Positions 59,901 to 64,000 of a stretch of 64,000 nucleotides of DNA are shown one piece after another; within the stretch, counting starts at the first letter, position 1; each line of letters starts with the position of its first letter. Under the pieces are notes generated by a model, which saw only the letters and a program-made list of their open reading frames with translations, was not told the origin of the DNA and ran no database searches. The position numbers were made by a program, and so were the translations under genes. Source of the stretch: Periplaneta americana (Eukaryota > Arthropoda > Insecta > Blattodea > Blattidae); assembly GCF_040183065.1 (NCBI RefSeq), contig NC_091119.1:60436892-60500891 (forward strand). Reading direction: 5' to 3'.

Positions 59901-62900
59901 ACGTAAGCACGTGGTACTGAAGTATGGCTTTTGCATCCTCAACTGTCCATTGTGAAGACATAAGACTTAAAAATAATTTAATTACAGTAATTATAAAGTA
60001 AATGTTTCCTAAGCAAACGAATGCACAGTAGTGAGGTTAGGCCTACTTGACGAGTAACGGGAAATGTTTAACATGAAACAGAATGTACAACAGTAGATGG
60101 GAACACGTACTGAGAATCTATGGCGCCAAACAGCGGCCAATGAAGCCTCACTTCAGTCACGTGCTATTGTTTATATTAGGATTTTTCTTGCAGCGAAAAG
60201 ATTATAGTTACCCCTATTAATGGAAGTACTGGATTCATCATGGCCTCTGAATGCAAGTTCTTGCTTGCTTAGAAAACACACAGCATGAATAAATCTCTTA
60301 AGGAGTTCCCTGTTTTGCTCAACTTTCTTATTATGAAAAGTTATTTCATTTTTAAGCTGGTCACTTAGTTGCATGTCAACCCGAACTCTTCCAAAAGAGG
60401 CAATTAAATAGGATGCTTTAATGTGCCCAACAGATTGCTCATGAGAAACTGCTGCTTTTGTGAAGCTCCCTAAGTTAATGTAACCTGATTTTGTCCAGCT
60501 GGTATTTCTATCTTGGCCAAATAACAGACAATTCCAACAAAATAGAGAGTTATATTTTCTGCTTCCAGCTAGCCATAAATATTTCTCATAAGAAGAAACT
60601 GTAAAATGTCTGGTACAATTTTTAGATTTATGTACCAAATCTGGCAACTCAGGGGTTGGCCTACCTTCCTGTATAATGCTCTTCTTTTCTTGAAAAGGCC
60701 TCGTTGAAAACGGTCGCTCATGTAGCTTCTCAATTATGCACTCCAATATACTCATTTTTCATATAAATTACAAATGTTCTTAATAAAATTAATATAACAA
60801 CTATAATATTTCAATGACAATGCCACAAAGCGAATTGCATTAACTACCTTTAACTACTTCGCGACATGTGTAAATTCTAAGCGTAAACACAAATTCAAAT
60901 TGTAGTTGGCCACGCTTACCAAGTTAATAAACTGAATGCAATAAAAGTCAGTCCAGAAATAACTACATTATAAAACACATTAAATAAATTAACTATGTAG
61001 GCCTACTGTTTATTAACAAGTTTACATTCCAGCTAAAAGGTAACTTCCAACTTGATACGAGTAAAATATGTTCAATAATATTATCATCAATATTTTTAAA
61101 ACCTTCCGCCAATTCACCATTTATACCTCTATGGCTCCACGCGCTAAGAACAGTGAGCTCTCACTGGATAAGAATTCTGACGTCACCTACCGCCAGCTTG
61201 CAGGATTTCTTACATTATACACGACTAACCCCCTCTCACTCTCTTACCCACAAAACACACCCGAAATATAGAGAGCGCATGCGCTAACTCAGCAAATTCA
61301 GTATTGCTGGGTCTGGCGAGCTCTCATCTGACAACACATCATAGTGGATTCGCGCGTGGGAAATTCAAACTAGATTAATGCAACAATGAATATAGTATAG
61401 TAAAACAACGGTGTATAGAAATTACTTACCCCAGCAGTGCTGGGGTTGCTGGGGTTGACTGCACGCCACTGATGTTGAATAATAATAAAAAAAAAAAAAT
61501 GTTTTTGAGATACAATAAATTTTTCTATGTTAGGCTGAGAAATTTTCAATGCCGCCTCATAGGCCTATTAATTCGTTTTTTGAGGATATCTGAATATGCT
61601 TCATTTCCCTGTTTACGTGCCGTACCGCAAAGGATAATATTAATTTTATAAAATAGTTCGGGTAGGTATATTTATGTATCTTGTCAACGATGTGTGCAAT
61701 GGAGTGGGAAAGGAATTTGCTACCCTACCCCATTATCTCCTGGCTTAATTGCCTCATGAGTGATGTCATTAGTGTTACTTATAAGGTTCAGACCTGTCTT
61801 TGGACAGTTGACTGAAAAACAAACAACAGGTATATTTAAGCTCCAAATTTTATAGCAAGAAAATGTTTTATTGAAGATAATAGTATTATGTAAGTAACAC
61901 CCTAGATCGTATATATAAAACAGATTAGCACTTTGAAGGGAACAACCGCCAGGATCGCCACTCGTCCGCCGTAAACGAACACGAGATGGCAGTACAGTCG
62001 CTAATGCAATTCAAATGGGAGTTATGACGTGACTCCTTACGTAACAATTAGATGGTAGCATAGTAAACCTGACAAAAGTTGTTACCGTCAAAAGATCGAG
62101 CAATCTGTGTACAATATGATCTAGGGCAGCGGTCATCAGCACAGAGCACCCTGGGGCTAGCGTCTCTTACCCGCGGAGAACACACTACACTATGGTACAT
62201 TCGTAGCTGCTAGCGGGTATGCTCTCTACCGCTTCCTGTTGCACGACGGGGCACACGGGACGGCTCCGCTTACCCTTTACCCATTTCAGCGAGTGCTGAC
62301 GACCACTGATCTAGGGTAACACTTAATCCTGTGATGTGAACATATGTGAGAATACACAGAGTAGGCTACATAATTTCTTTCGTCACAGAATCTTATGTGA
62401 GACGTTAAATTAAAAATGAAATAGAATCGATCGACTAAATCGCTATTTTGTTTTTTCATTTAGAATAAATATCCATGTTACCAAAACTTATTACATTTCA
62501 TGTTTGAATTGACTTGTATATATCGAATGTGAATAATAGTTCAGCAGAAATCGCTGTCCACGAACAGACAGATGGCTTGGACACAACCATGTTTTTGATA
62601 TCAGGTTCGCTAAAACGTTTATTTCGGGAAAATCTCTAAATCGACTTTTGCTGCATCGCAACACGTTCTCTAATGACAGTAATAACCAGGCTTCGGTCCT
62701 GGGCACAAAAACGCATGAAGTTCAGAACGCACGGACGATAGTTGGTCGAGTGGATTGGGAGATGGAGCGCGTCGTTACTTCGCGTCTCAACATGTAAACA
62801 GTCCGTCATAGTACGGCACAAAATATATTTCACCCTGTACAGATGCCGTATATATAGACAATAAATGTCTATCGTTAAAGTATTAACGTGAGTTGTTACC

Positions 62901-64000
62901 TTCAATCAGGTGTCCCTATGCCGAAGTCTGTTACACGTACCACAGCCAAGCAGCAATACACACAACGGTAATGCACATTACGGACCCACCTGTGCTGTTA
63001 TAGTCACCTCTCCACACGGGTCATGACGTCATTTATACTCTGTGTACTCTAAACCTCATACTGGTTACTCTGTGTCCCTAGGCCGAAGCCTGGTGATAAC
63101 TTAAACAATTTTGTAGCCACGGGCGTAGCCCATACGATGGCTCGTTTGTCTTCTAATCCGGAACTGCACCCGAGTGTGCCTTAGATTTTAGTTTGGGCTT
63201 TTAACCTGAATGATTTTTTCCTCCGATCTTTCGCCTAAATGTAAGGCGAAGTAATGACACAAAATCCTAGGCCTTGGCTCTCCAAATAATATCTCGCTAA
63301 CATCTTTTGCCATGGACGACAGTATTTGTTACAGCGTCGTTAAATATCTGAATAAAAAAAATTGTGCAAGACCATGAAAAACAAACCTTTCTGTCCAGAT
63401 GTCCAAGACGACTTGATCCTTGTACGAAGTCTCCCCTACAAATCTGTGAGTTACCAATTCTATCCTGGCAGGTGAACTCGCGTTCTGCGCTTCGAACCTT
63501 GCCATCACCAGATCGGGAAAGAAGTTCATCTCCCTCATAGCGAGAACTTGATCCACAGCCCGAGAGTATTTGGCGTGTCTATCCTTCTTCACTTCTGTGG
63601 TGGGAACATCTACTGGGATGAAGAAAAACCTCCTGTTGGCGCGTGCCAGCGACCGCCTCGAGAGTCTCGTCACCGCCTGAACCATTGCCACAGGGTCCGA
63701 CACTTGGAAGATCAACCCGTGACACTTTTCGTCCAGTGCCTTCAGAATTATATTGTCTACGAGTTGTTCATCTTCGATGTCCAAGCGATAGCCGTCTATG
63801 CTGGCCGCGATGTAATCTTCTGTGTTGTGTGACTTCTCTGTCACTAGAAGGACGCAGCGAAAATTGGAGAAATACTTCAGAGATATTTCTCTCGCCATGT
63901 GGCTCATCATCACTTCGTTGTTATTTCTATTCTTCTCGTAGTTATTCATCTTACAGCAAACATATGATATGTACAGTATTGTTAAAAGTGACACAATCGT
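31487..64000 (-). CDS. Insect ionotropic receptor (IR) gene, seven exons, 5' end off the window
   Basis: Ligand-gated cation channel subunit of the insect IR family (divergent ionotropic glutamate receptor relatives), acting in sensory dendrite membranes for smell, taste, temperature or humidity. Exons 63387-64000, 51586-51858, 45475-45731, 41262-41478, 39499-39710, 33818-34005 and 31487-31693 join exactly (phases 2,2,1,2,1,0) to about 655 codons. In order: N-terminal extracellular region, S1 ligand half (ATFTYRPYSIV, FDGTETRIALEFC, GEIYENDTGNGILG), TM1, pore loop, TM2 with SYGSGLASILTVPR, S2 half and TM3 before a short tail. Aligning VDYS to the iGluR DFS motif, the position of the S1 glutamate-binding Arg seems to be Glu, as expected of divergent IRs. 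Which IR this is cannot be settled by eye; an Ir21a-like identity is only a guess. Introns of 1.5-11.5 kb are packed with transposons. Confidence 0.88.
31889..32889. mobile_element. 1-kb element with TGAGACAGG inverted ends
   Basis: Left end TGAGACAGGGAAATCAAAAA and right end (complement) TGAGACAGGAGATCAAAAAC, both followed by ...CTAACTCCAA. The interior is AT-rich and noncoding. It lies downstream of the IR stop only in coordinate; in transcript order it is in intron F-G. Confidence 0.65.
32890..33533. other. IR intron sequence, no gene recognised
   Basis: Nothing recognised. Confidence 0.35.
33534..33736. mobile_element. MITE-1, copy b
   Basis: Inverted ACCACAGTCTAGTATATAC ends as at 941-1124, with a slightly longer centre. 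It ends 81 bp from the donor end of IR exon F. Confidence 0.78.
33818..34005 (-). CDS. IR exon F: second part of S2
   Basis: Acceptor tcacgcag|GG and donor GAACAG|GTAATC; 188 nt, ending in phase 0. It encodes HYAIGDYITEKAVSTKLRLM, NQDLYYEYVPTMVRKGSPYI and LNKLIHRLMDSGLMLKWEEQ, which matches the IR S2 pattern of a Y..Y.P...RKGSP strand followed by a helix ending in W. Confidence 0.86.
34438..34930 (-). pseudogene. CGGBP1-like hAT N-terminal fragment
   Basis: Minus strand from about 34928: MSKSKR then a stop, IRNAIKKYESDILCINEDNI, VCNVC (BED-finger Cys pair), and later MMLSANIPLKKLSDPHFRVF and LQKF, parallel to the VAANIPW...LRQFLQKY of the hAT at 22528. Stops and a frameshift after LQKF show it is dead. 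Confidence 0.6.
34931..35454. other. IR intron sequence, no gene recognised
   Basis: Nothing recognised. Confidence 0.35.
35455..35703 (-). mobile_element. SINE family A, copy 2
   Basis: Full-length minus-strand copy, box B GGATTCGAATCC-like in CCCGGATTCGAATCCCCG. Flanking TGTGACAAAGAT and TGTGGCAAAAAT may be an eroded target duplication. Confidence 0.85.
35704..36130. other. IR intron sequence, no gene recognised
   Basis: Contains GCAGCGGTCATCAGCA-like sequence near 36046, resembling one end of the MITE at 62127-62308; no partner end was found. Confidence 0.4.
36139..37948. mobile_element. Non-autonomous hAT element with 8-bp target duplication
   Basis: Ends CAG(G/T)GCTTCACA in inverted orientation, flanked by GCCTACAT at 36131-36138 and 37949-37956. 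It contains a nested YR-repeat (36600-37685). No transposase of its own. Confidence 0.88.
36600..37685 (-). mobile_element. YR-repeat family, copy 2, with recombinase motifs
   Basis: Minus-strand copy nested in the hAT element. It encodes (about 37500-37260) ITNHSSRCTTLSNMTRIGIQ, EQDLIKITGHSYASSLKPYL and QINEEHHSEILNKLR. This carries the HxxR, GH and catalytic-Tyr motifs of the C-terminal half of a tyrosine recombinase, most like Crypton/DUF3504-type proteins. The N-terminal half with the first catalytic Arg is absent. Confidence 0.75.
38159..38183 (+). repeat. (ATG)n microsatellite
   Basis: About 25 bp of TGA/ATG repeats. Confidence 0.9.
38196..38380 (-). mobile_element. SINE family A, copy 3, degraded
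   Basis: Recognised by TCCTCTGTGGAGTAATGATT, a box-B-like GGTTCAAGTCC, AACTCAGCAATTCTGCTTCG and CCGAGGTCCAACACCGAAAG. Diverged from the other copies. Confidence 0.7.
38443..39312 (-). mobile_element. Mariner-like element with about 150-bp terminal inverted repeats
   Basis: Ends CAGGGTGT...ACACCCTG, flanked by TA (38441-38442, 39313-39314). The inverted repeats extend about 150 bp (TATCCAATATTTTAGGAGGT and complement). Minus-strand coding: WADENPHAVEEIRYQHRFSI, NVWAGVLGDRLRAIVLPQRL, MWFMHDDTPAHFLRNV and DREGPTPWPVRSPNLNPLDF, i.e. the middle and last parts of a mariner-type DDE/D transposase. The N-terminus is missing and frames are broken. Confidence 0.85.
39499..39710 (-). CDS. IR exon E: first part of S2; ends at a GC donor
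   Basis: Acceptor tgtcacag|G; 212 nt. It encodes FGHPIETVPDLAASNIPWAA, MFSLREGRDPLTLHITSQFR and FMGDTAFSIERLPA. The only donor that keeps frame with exon F is GCCG|GCAAGT (GC at 39498-39497), the consensus form of a GC-AG intron. The nearest GT, two bases further on, leads into a stop after joining to exon F. Confidence 0.85.
39930..40991 (+). mobile_element. YR-repeat family, copy 3, best recombinase fragment
   Basis: 1062 bp, same ends as the other copies. A plus-strand frame (40012-40449) includes ITNHFIRCTAVLNMTRIGIQ, EQELIKIIGHNYAPSLKPYL and QINEEPHSEILNKLRN, with HxxR, GH and Tyr in the right order and spacing for a tyrosine recombinase. About 220 bp downstream of IR exon E's 5' end, in the D-E intron. 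Confidence 0.78.
40992..41261. other. IR intron sequence downstream of exon D
   Basis: Purine-rich on the plus strand (GAAGAGAAG...); nothing recognised. Confidence 0.4.
41262..41478 (-). CDS. IR exon D: pore loop and second transmembrane segment
   Basis: Acceptor gtacgcag|AG and donor GTGCCAAG|GTGCAG; 217 nt. It encodes ELVSVAGSQRYTSLGDCAFN, the pore-loop region ALGLLVLQTPPDE, then VLVWLTIMFLLITTSYGSGL and ASILTVPR. SYGSGLASILT is the IR counterpart of the iGluR SYTANLAAFLT gate helix. Confidence 0.87.
41556..41747. mobile_element. 192-bp MITE-5 near IR exon D
   Basis: Near-perfect inverted ends of about 34 bp: AAGAAGATCTTGGGCAAATC and complement AAGAAGATCTTGGATAAATC, both followed by GCAATATAGCGAACG. 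It starts 78 bp upstream of the exon D acceptor in transcript order. Confidence 0.85.
42008..42178. mobile_element. MITE-2, copy b (unexpanded)
   Basis: CATAGACATTTCGGTAGCCC to GCTAAGAATGTCTATG, 171 bp. Its core has only TATCATATC where the copy at 4553-5067 has a 350-bp array. Confidence 0.82.
42179..42739. other. IR intron sequence, no gene recognised
   Basis: AT-rich. 42247-42495 is open for 82 codons but looks like low-complexity Leu/Phe-rich noise. Confidence 0.35.
42740..43657. mobile_element. Tigger/pogo-type non-autonomous element
   Basis: Ends CAGTCAACTCTGGATATAGT and complement CAGTCAACTCCGGATATAGT. The sequence is typical of pogo/Tigger-type termini. Left flank TA, right flank TG (one mutated base of the expected TA duplication). 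A second TATAGTGAAC/TATAGCGAAC pair lies inside. No transposase. Confidence 0.8.
43901..44257 (-). mobile_element. SINE family E with 13-bp target duplication
   Basis: Minus-strand tRNA-derived head (CATGACCTAAGGCATTCTGC, box B CACGTTCGAGTCC) and a long body. Flanked by identical CTATTTCTGATTA at 43888-43900 and 44258-44270. Confidence 0.85.
44272..45415. mobile_element. 1.1-kb element with GRGCTATTCCAT inverted ends
   Basis: Left GAGCTATTCCATCTCATATC and right complement GGGCTATTCCATATGAAATC. The interior is noncoding and AT-rich with a GC-richer patch at 44750-44960. Its right end lies 60 bp from the exon C donor. Confidence 0.6.
45475..45731 (-). CDS. IR exon C: end of S1 and first transmembrane segment
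   Basis: Acceptor ggctgcag|G and donor TTCTCCG|GTAAGA; 257 nt. It encodes AVAEDRAELGYGAIYLWNYE, FVDYSVPYIRTGITCVAPRP and then TM1 (LTPILPFTLTCWAAVGAS, IAAALSLFLV). The S1 sequence continues exon B without a gap. GC content is much higher than in the surrounding AT-rich intron. A MITE end lies only about 33 bases upstream of the acceptor. Confidence 0.87.
45765..45951. mobile_element. MITE-1, copy c, beside the exon C acceptor
   Basis: Same termini as 941-1124. Its left end is about 33 bp upstream (transcript sense) of the exon C acceptor, so it may contribute branch-point sequence. Confidence 0.78.
46289..46543. mobile_element. MITE-6 inside LINE-D
   Basis: Inverted ends of about 35 bp: TATGAAGAGTCCACTGCAAG and complement. 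255 bp. Confidence 0.82.
46555..46720. mobile_element. MITE-2, copy c, inside LINE-D
   Basis: ATTCATAGACATTTTTAGCG to AATGTCTATGAAT, inverted relative to 42008-42178, with an unexpanded core. Confidence 0.8.
47380..47871 (-). pseudogene. Internally deleted ZMYM1-type hAT transposase relic
   Basis: N-terminus MDKYRHKSGAEKHKERQKKL is followed within about 250 bp by the hAT C-terminus YTIPVTVADAERLFNKMKEI, LGLLSLESDLARSLNFDDII. The whole catalytic core is missing, and there are stops after KNVFR and near the end. Terminal repeats were not identified. Confidence 0.65.
47872..48306. other. No gene recognised
   Basis: A 99-codon minus-strand frame at 47899-48198 may be part of the neighbouring hAT element's flank; it matches nothing I know. 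Confidence 0.35.
48848..49081 (+). pseudogene. Pipsqueak-type HTH fragment of a pogo-like transposase
   Basis: MPKPGKVHYTGEALRNATEP, VRSGFDLNEAAKKFGVLKAT, LGPRPVLGEAICNNIREM. The pattern (Y..EAL..A...V..G..L..AAK.FGV...TL) is the psq HTH DNA-binding domain found at the start of pogo/Tigger and jerky-type transposases. It stops after 77 codons, then an E/K-rich stretch runs into the SINE. Confidence 0.75.
49171..49440 (-). mobile_element. SINE family B nested in the pogo-like element
   Basis: Minus strand: tRNA-like head GCGTAGCTCTGTCGGCAAAG, box B GGGTTCAATTCCCG, tail GTTAAATAACCAAGTTAAAA. The duplication AGTTCTT is at 49164-49170 and 49441-49447. Confidence 0.85.
49515..49665 (+). repeat. 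About three tandem copies of a 48-bp unit
   Basis: Unit GGTCAATCACTAATAAGCGT plus GTGGTCAATAACTGTGCAGTAG. Each unit resembles the element's own subterminal GGT..TTATTGACC, suggesting amplified transposase-binding sites. Confidence 0.85.
49980..51055 (+). repeat. About 1.07-kb (AGT)n-type trinucleotide array
   Basis: Long interrupted array of AGT/GTA/TAG triplets with GGT, GTT and AGC variants and several pure runs (50620-50680, 50890-50920). It creates long Val-, Ser- and Leu/Thr-rich frames on both strands that are not genes. It lies in the IR B-C intron about 530 bp from exon B's donor. Confidence 0.93.
51056..51362 (-). mobile_element. SINE family F
   Basis: Minus-strand tRNA-like head: GGTAGCTCAGTTGGTAGAGC, then TCCGGGGTTCGATCCGAGG box B, body, and a GGTAAA-type tail at the left. 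It directly abuts the trinucleotide array. Confidence 0.82.
51428..51560. repeat. (GAT)n microsatellite beside IR exon B
   Basis: GATGAT runs ending about 25 bp from the exon B donor at 51585. His-rich and Ile-rich frames here are artefacts. Confidence 0.85.
51586..51858 (-). CDS. IR exon B: S1 ligand-binding half
   Basis: Acceptor gcatggcag|G and donor CTGGG|GTGCGT; 273 nt, phase 2 in and out. It encodes DLYPDKVANLMGKRLVMATF, YRPYSIVD, FDGTETRIALEFCKKLNASW and WGEIYENDTGNGILG. This is the classic IR S1 layout in which a TF.Y.PY strand is followed by DG.E..IALEF. The frame running past the donor into the (TGA)n intron repeat is not coding. Confidence 0.87.
51859..52549. other. IR intron A-B sequence, no gene recognised
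   Basis: Nothing recognised besides a short poly-T at 52062-52072. Confidence 0.35.
52550..53605. repeat. Pair of about 205-bp direct repeats enclosing 635 bp
   Basis: 52550-52755 and 53388-53605 share GTTGCAGTGAATAACAAACC, AGGAGAATGATTGCCTGTTG and AACTTCGTTCCACTTCTGCA. The arrangement could be two LTR-like ends or a simple segmental duplication. The interior is AT-rich without recognised coding. Confidence 0.6.
54063..54253 (-). mobile_element. 191-bp inverted-repeat element with tRNA-like core
   Basis: Inverted ends of about 52 bp with only a few mismatches (ATTTGAATAATTTCAAGGGA to CGATCCCGGG). The minus strand reads as a tRNA: GGGTAGCTCAGTTGGAAGAG, anticodon stem CTGGT/ACCAG with loop ACGTTCA, T-arm CCGGG-ATCGACA-CCCGG, and a partial acceptor stem GTTCC/GGAAC. 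C33 and an abnormal T-loop argue against a functional tRNA gene. Confidence 0.75.
54254..55710. other. IR intron sequence, no gene recognised
   Basis: Several open frames of 60-80 codons on the minus strand (54546-54768, 54808-55047, 55585-55779) show no motif I recognise. It may be an old transposon. Confidence 0.35.
55722..56665 (-). mobile_element. LINE-A insertion carrying a SINE
   Basis: Minus strand reads MKYLGATLTNINGTREKIKR, PVALYGCETWTLILREEQTL, RLRWTGHVVCMGEFRYAYRV and [20 protein letters not shown], with frame breaks. The TAAG-type tail is at 55722. The flanks CATCTTTCCCT (55711-55721) and CATCTCTCCCT (56666-56676) form a target duplication with one change. A SINE sits at 56321-56567. 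Confidence 0.85.
56321..56567 (+). mobile_element. SINE family A, copy 4, inside LINE-A
   Basis: Plus strand: TCCACACCTGTGGAGTAACG, box B GAGTTCGATTCCCG, AATATGAGCAAATGCTGGGT, and tail GTCGTAAAATAACCTAATAA. The LINE sequence TT(C/G)AATTTTT is duplicated at both sides. Confidence 0.88.
56677..57180. other. IR intron sequence, no gene recognised
   Basis: Contains a short open frame with VGNLWNDIAPSLF that loosely resembles a LINE tail; too weak to call. Confidence 0.35.
57181..57250 (+). mobile_element. tRNA-like SINE head
   Basis: GGCGTAGCGC, anticodon stem TTGGT/ACCAA with loop ACGTAGA, box B GGGTTCGATCCC. The D-arm is too short for a real tRNA. Confidence 0.55.
57325..57600 (+). pseudogene. 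Mariner transposase C-terminal fragment
   Basis: Reads ALQKIDEVGFELIDLP, stop, YSPDLAPSDYCQFLKLKKYI, the block around the third catalytic Asp (PYSPDLAPSDY). Several stops. Confidence 0.72.
58023..60755 (-). pseudogene. ZMYM1-type hAT transposase, interrupted
   Basis: Would cut and paste the element. N-terminal part from ATG 60755: LPDLVHKSKNCTRHFTVSSY, then a TTF-type finger region (FCWNCLLFG, VSHEQSVGHIKASY). It is interrupted at 60204-59588 by an insertion. Then LLKYTAEYDPLLKAHLETST, VVVLVDETTDVSNTAQFSIV (catalytic Asp), LIAQSYDGAASMAGRINGVQ, VHCYAHCLNLVLSNTV and TRWNYTKRLV. A one-base shift near 58507 ends this frame; the next gives LRNELTVFHAADDF and the dimerisation block ASVERSFSALKRIKT. 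With only two lesions, this is a recently lost gene. Confidence 0.87.
59588..60204. mobile_element. 617-bp TA-type MITE inside the hAT transposase
   Basis: Ends TACTGTTTTCGCTGTAAGAA and complement TAATCTTTTCGCTGCAAGAA, with more matching sequence inward. TA duplicated at 59586-59587 and 60205-60206. Removing it and one TA restores the frame NRGNYVELLKY, which confirms the boundaries. Confidence 0.88.
61480..62118. other. IR intron sequence, no gene recognised
   Basis: AT-rich with a short poly-A at 61485-61500; nothing else recognised. Confidence 0.35.
62127..62308. mobile_element. 182-bp hAT-type MITE with 8-bp target duplication
   Basis: Ends CAGCGGTCATCAGCAC and complement CAGTGGTCGTCAGCAC, flanked by identical ATCTAGGG at 62119-62126 and 62309-62316. 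Confidence 0.9.
62686..63092. mobile_element. Possible MITE with ACCAGGCTTCGG ends
   Basis: Left AACCAGGCTTCGGTCCTGGG and right complement CACCAGGCTTCGGCCTAGGG. A third related piece (GTGTCCCTATGCCGAAGTC) lies at 62911. No clear target duplication. Confidence 0.5.
63113..63361 (+). mobile_element. SINE family G, abutting IR exon A
   Basis: Plus strand: degenerate tRNA-like head GCCACGGGCGTAGCCC, body, and tail CAGCGTCGTTAAATATCTGA plus A7 ending at 63361. The tail ends about 25 bp from the exon A donor, on the opposite strand to the gene. Confidence 0.65.
63387..64000 (-). CDS. IR exon A: N-terminal region, partial at window edge
   Basis: The frame is open to the right edge, with hydrophobic SLLTILYISYVCC near the start that could be the end of a signal peptide. 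The ATG therefore probably lies just outside the window. The exon encodes about 204 residues of extracellular N-terminal domain, including FRCVLLVTEK, CHGLIFQVSDP and RRFFFIPVDVPT, and ends VVLDIWTE followed by AG. The donor is AAAG|GTTTGT (GT at 63386-63385), phase 2, completed by exon B to Arg. Confidence 0.8.

Larger units (their letters stand above)
57851..61471 (-). mobile_element. hAT element 2 (ZMYM1-type), full-length, perfect 8-bp target duplication
   Basis: Ends CAGTGGCGTGC(A/G)GT in inverted orientation, flanked by ATGTTGAA at 57843-57850 and 61472-61479. It is 3621 bp in the IR A-B intron. The transposase runs on the minus strand but is broken by a 617-bp insertion and a frameshift. 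Confidence 0.94.

Noticed and set aside
59600-60193. Intron in the hAT transposase (GTAAGA...TTGCAG)
   Set aside because: These splice-like ends occur on the plus strand while the transposase is on the minus strand; the TA duplication and inverted ends show it is a MITE.

Overview
The window looks like intron- and intergene-rich chromosomal DNA from an insect, most likely a blattodean (cockroach or termite). The evidence is split genes with GT-AG introns, an insect-type acid lipase, an insect chemosensory ionotropic receptor (IR), and very dense transposable elements. The organism is an inference; the reverse-transcriptase tails resemble repeats I associate with Periplaneta. Nothing bacterial or viral was seen.

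Two host genes can be read, both on the minus strand. (1) A secreted acid-lipase-type gene has its TATA box near 18860, exon 1 (signal peptide) at 18696-18800, then exons at 13215-13410, 10499-10613 and 5534-5780. Its C-terminal exons lie beyond the left edge. All phases join exactly over 663 nt. (2) An IR gene runs from the right edge to a stop at 31487, with exons at 63387-64000 (partial), 51586-51858, 45475-45731, 41262-41478, 39499-39710, 33818-34005 and 31487-31693. All phases join exactly. One intron must use a GC donor.

The rest is mobile DNA, often nested. 1-5.4 kb: MITEs, a palindromic transposase relic, tetranucleotide and pentanucleotide arrays, two SINEs. 5.9-18.6 kb (lipase introns): a TTAA-flanked element, two copies of a palindromic TTAA-type MITE, LINE fragments, SINEs and a 0.9 kb palindrome of transposase sequence. 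19-31.4 kb (between the genes): a MITE carrying a LINE, a Penelope-like element broken by a complete hAT transposon and a 766-bp insertion, hammerhead-ribozyme-like motifs, a tandem pair of an unusual repeat family and a LINE 3' end. 31.5-64 kb (IR introns): more copies of that family, hAT, mariner, pogo and Tigger-like elements, SINEs, a 1-kb trinucleotide array and a 3.6-kb hAT element with perfect 8-bp target duplications.

The most unusual element is a 0.65-1.26 kb repeat family (26602-27859, 27860-28509, 36600-37685, 39930-40991). It has asymmetric terminal inverted repeats and a subterminal hairpin, and three copies carry the C-terminal half of a Crypton-like tyrosine recombinase. Three hammerhead-like motifs, one with all three stems and a GUC cleavage site, are the strongest RNA-level signals. 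The two host genes show no operon-like or functional link. Every family assignment comes from reading motifs by eye, without database searches.
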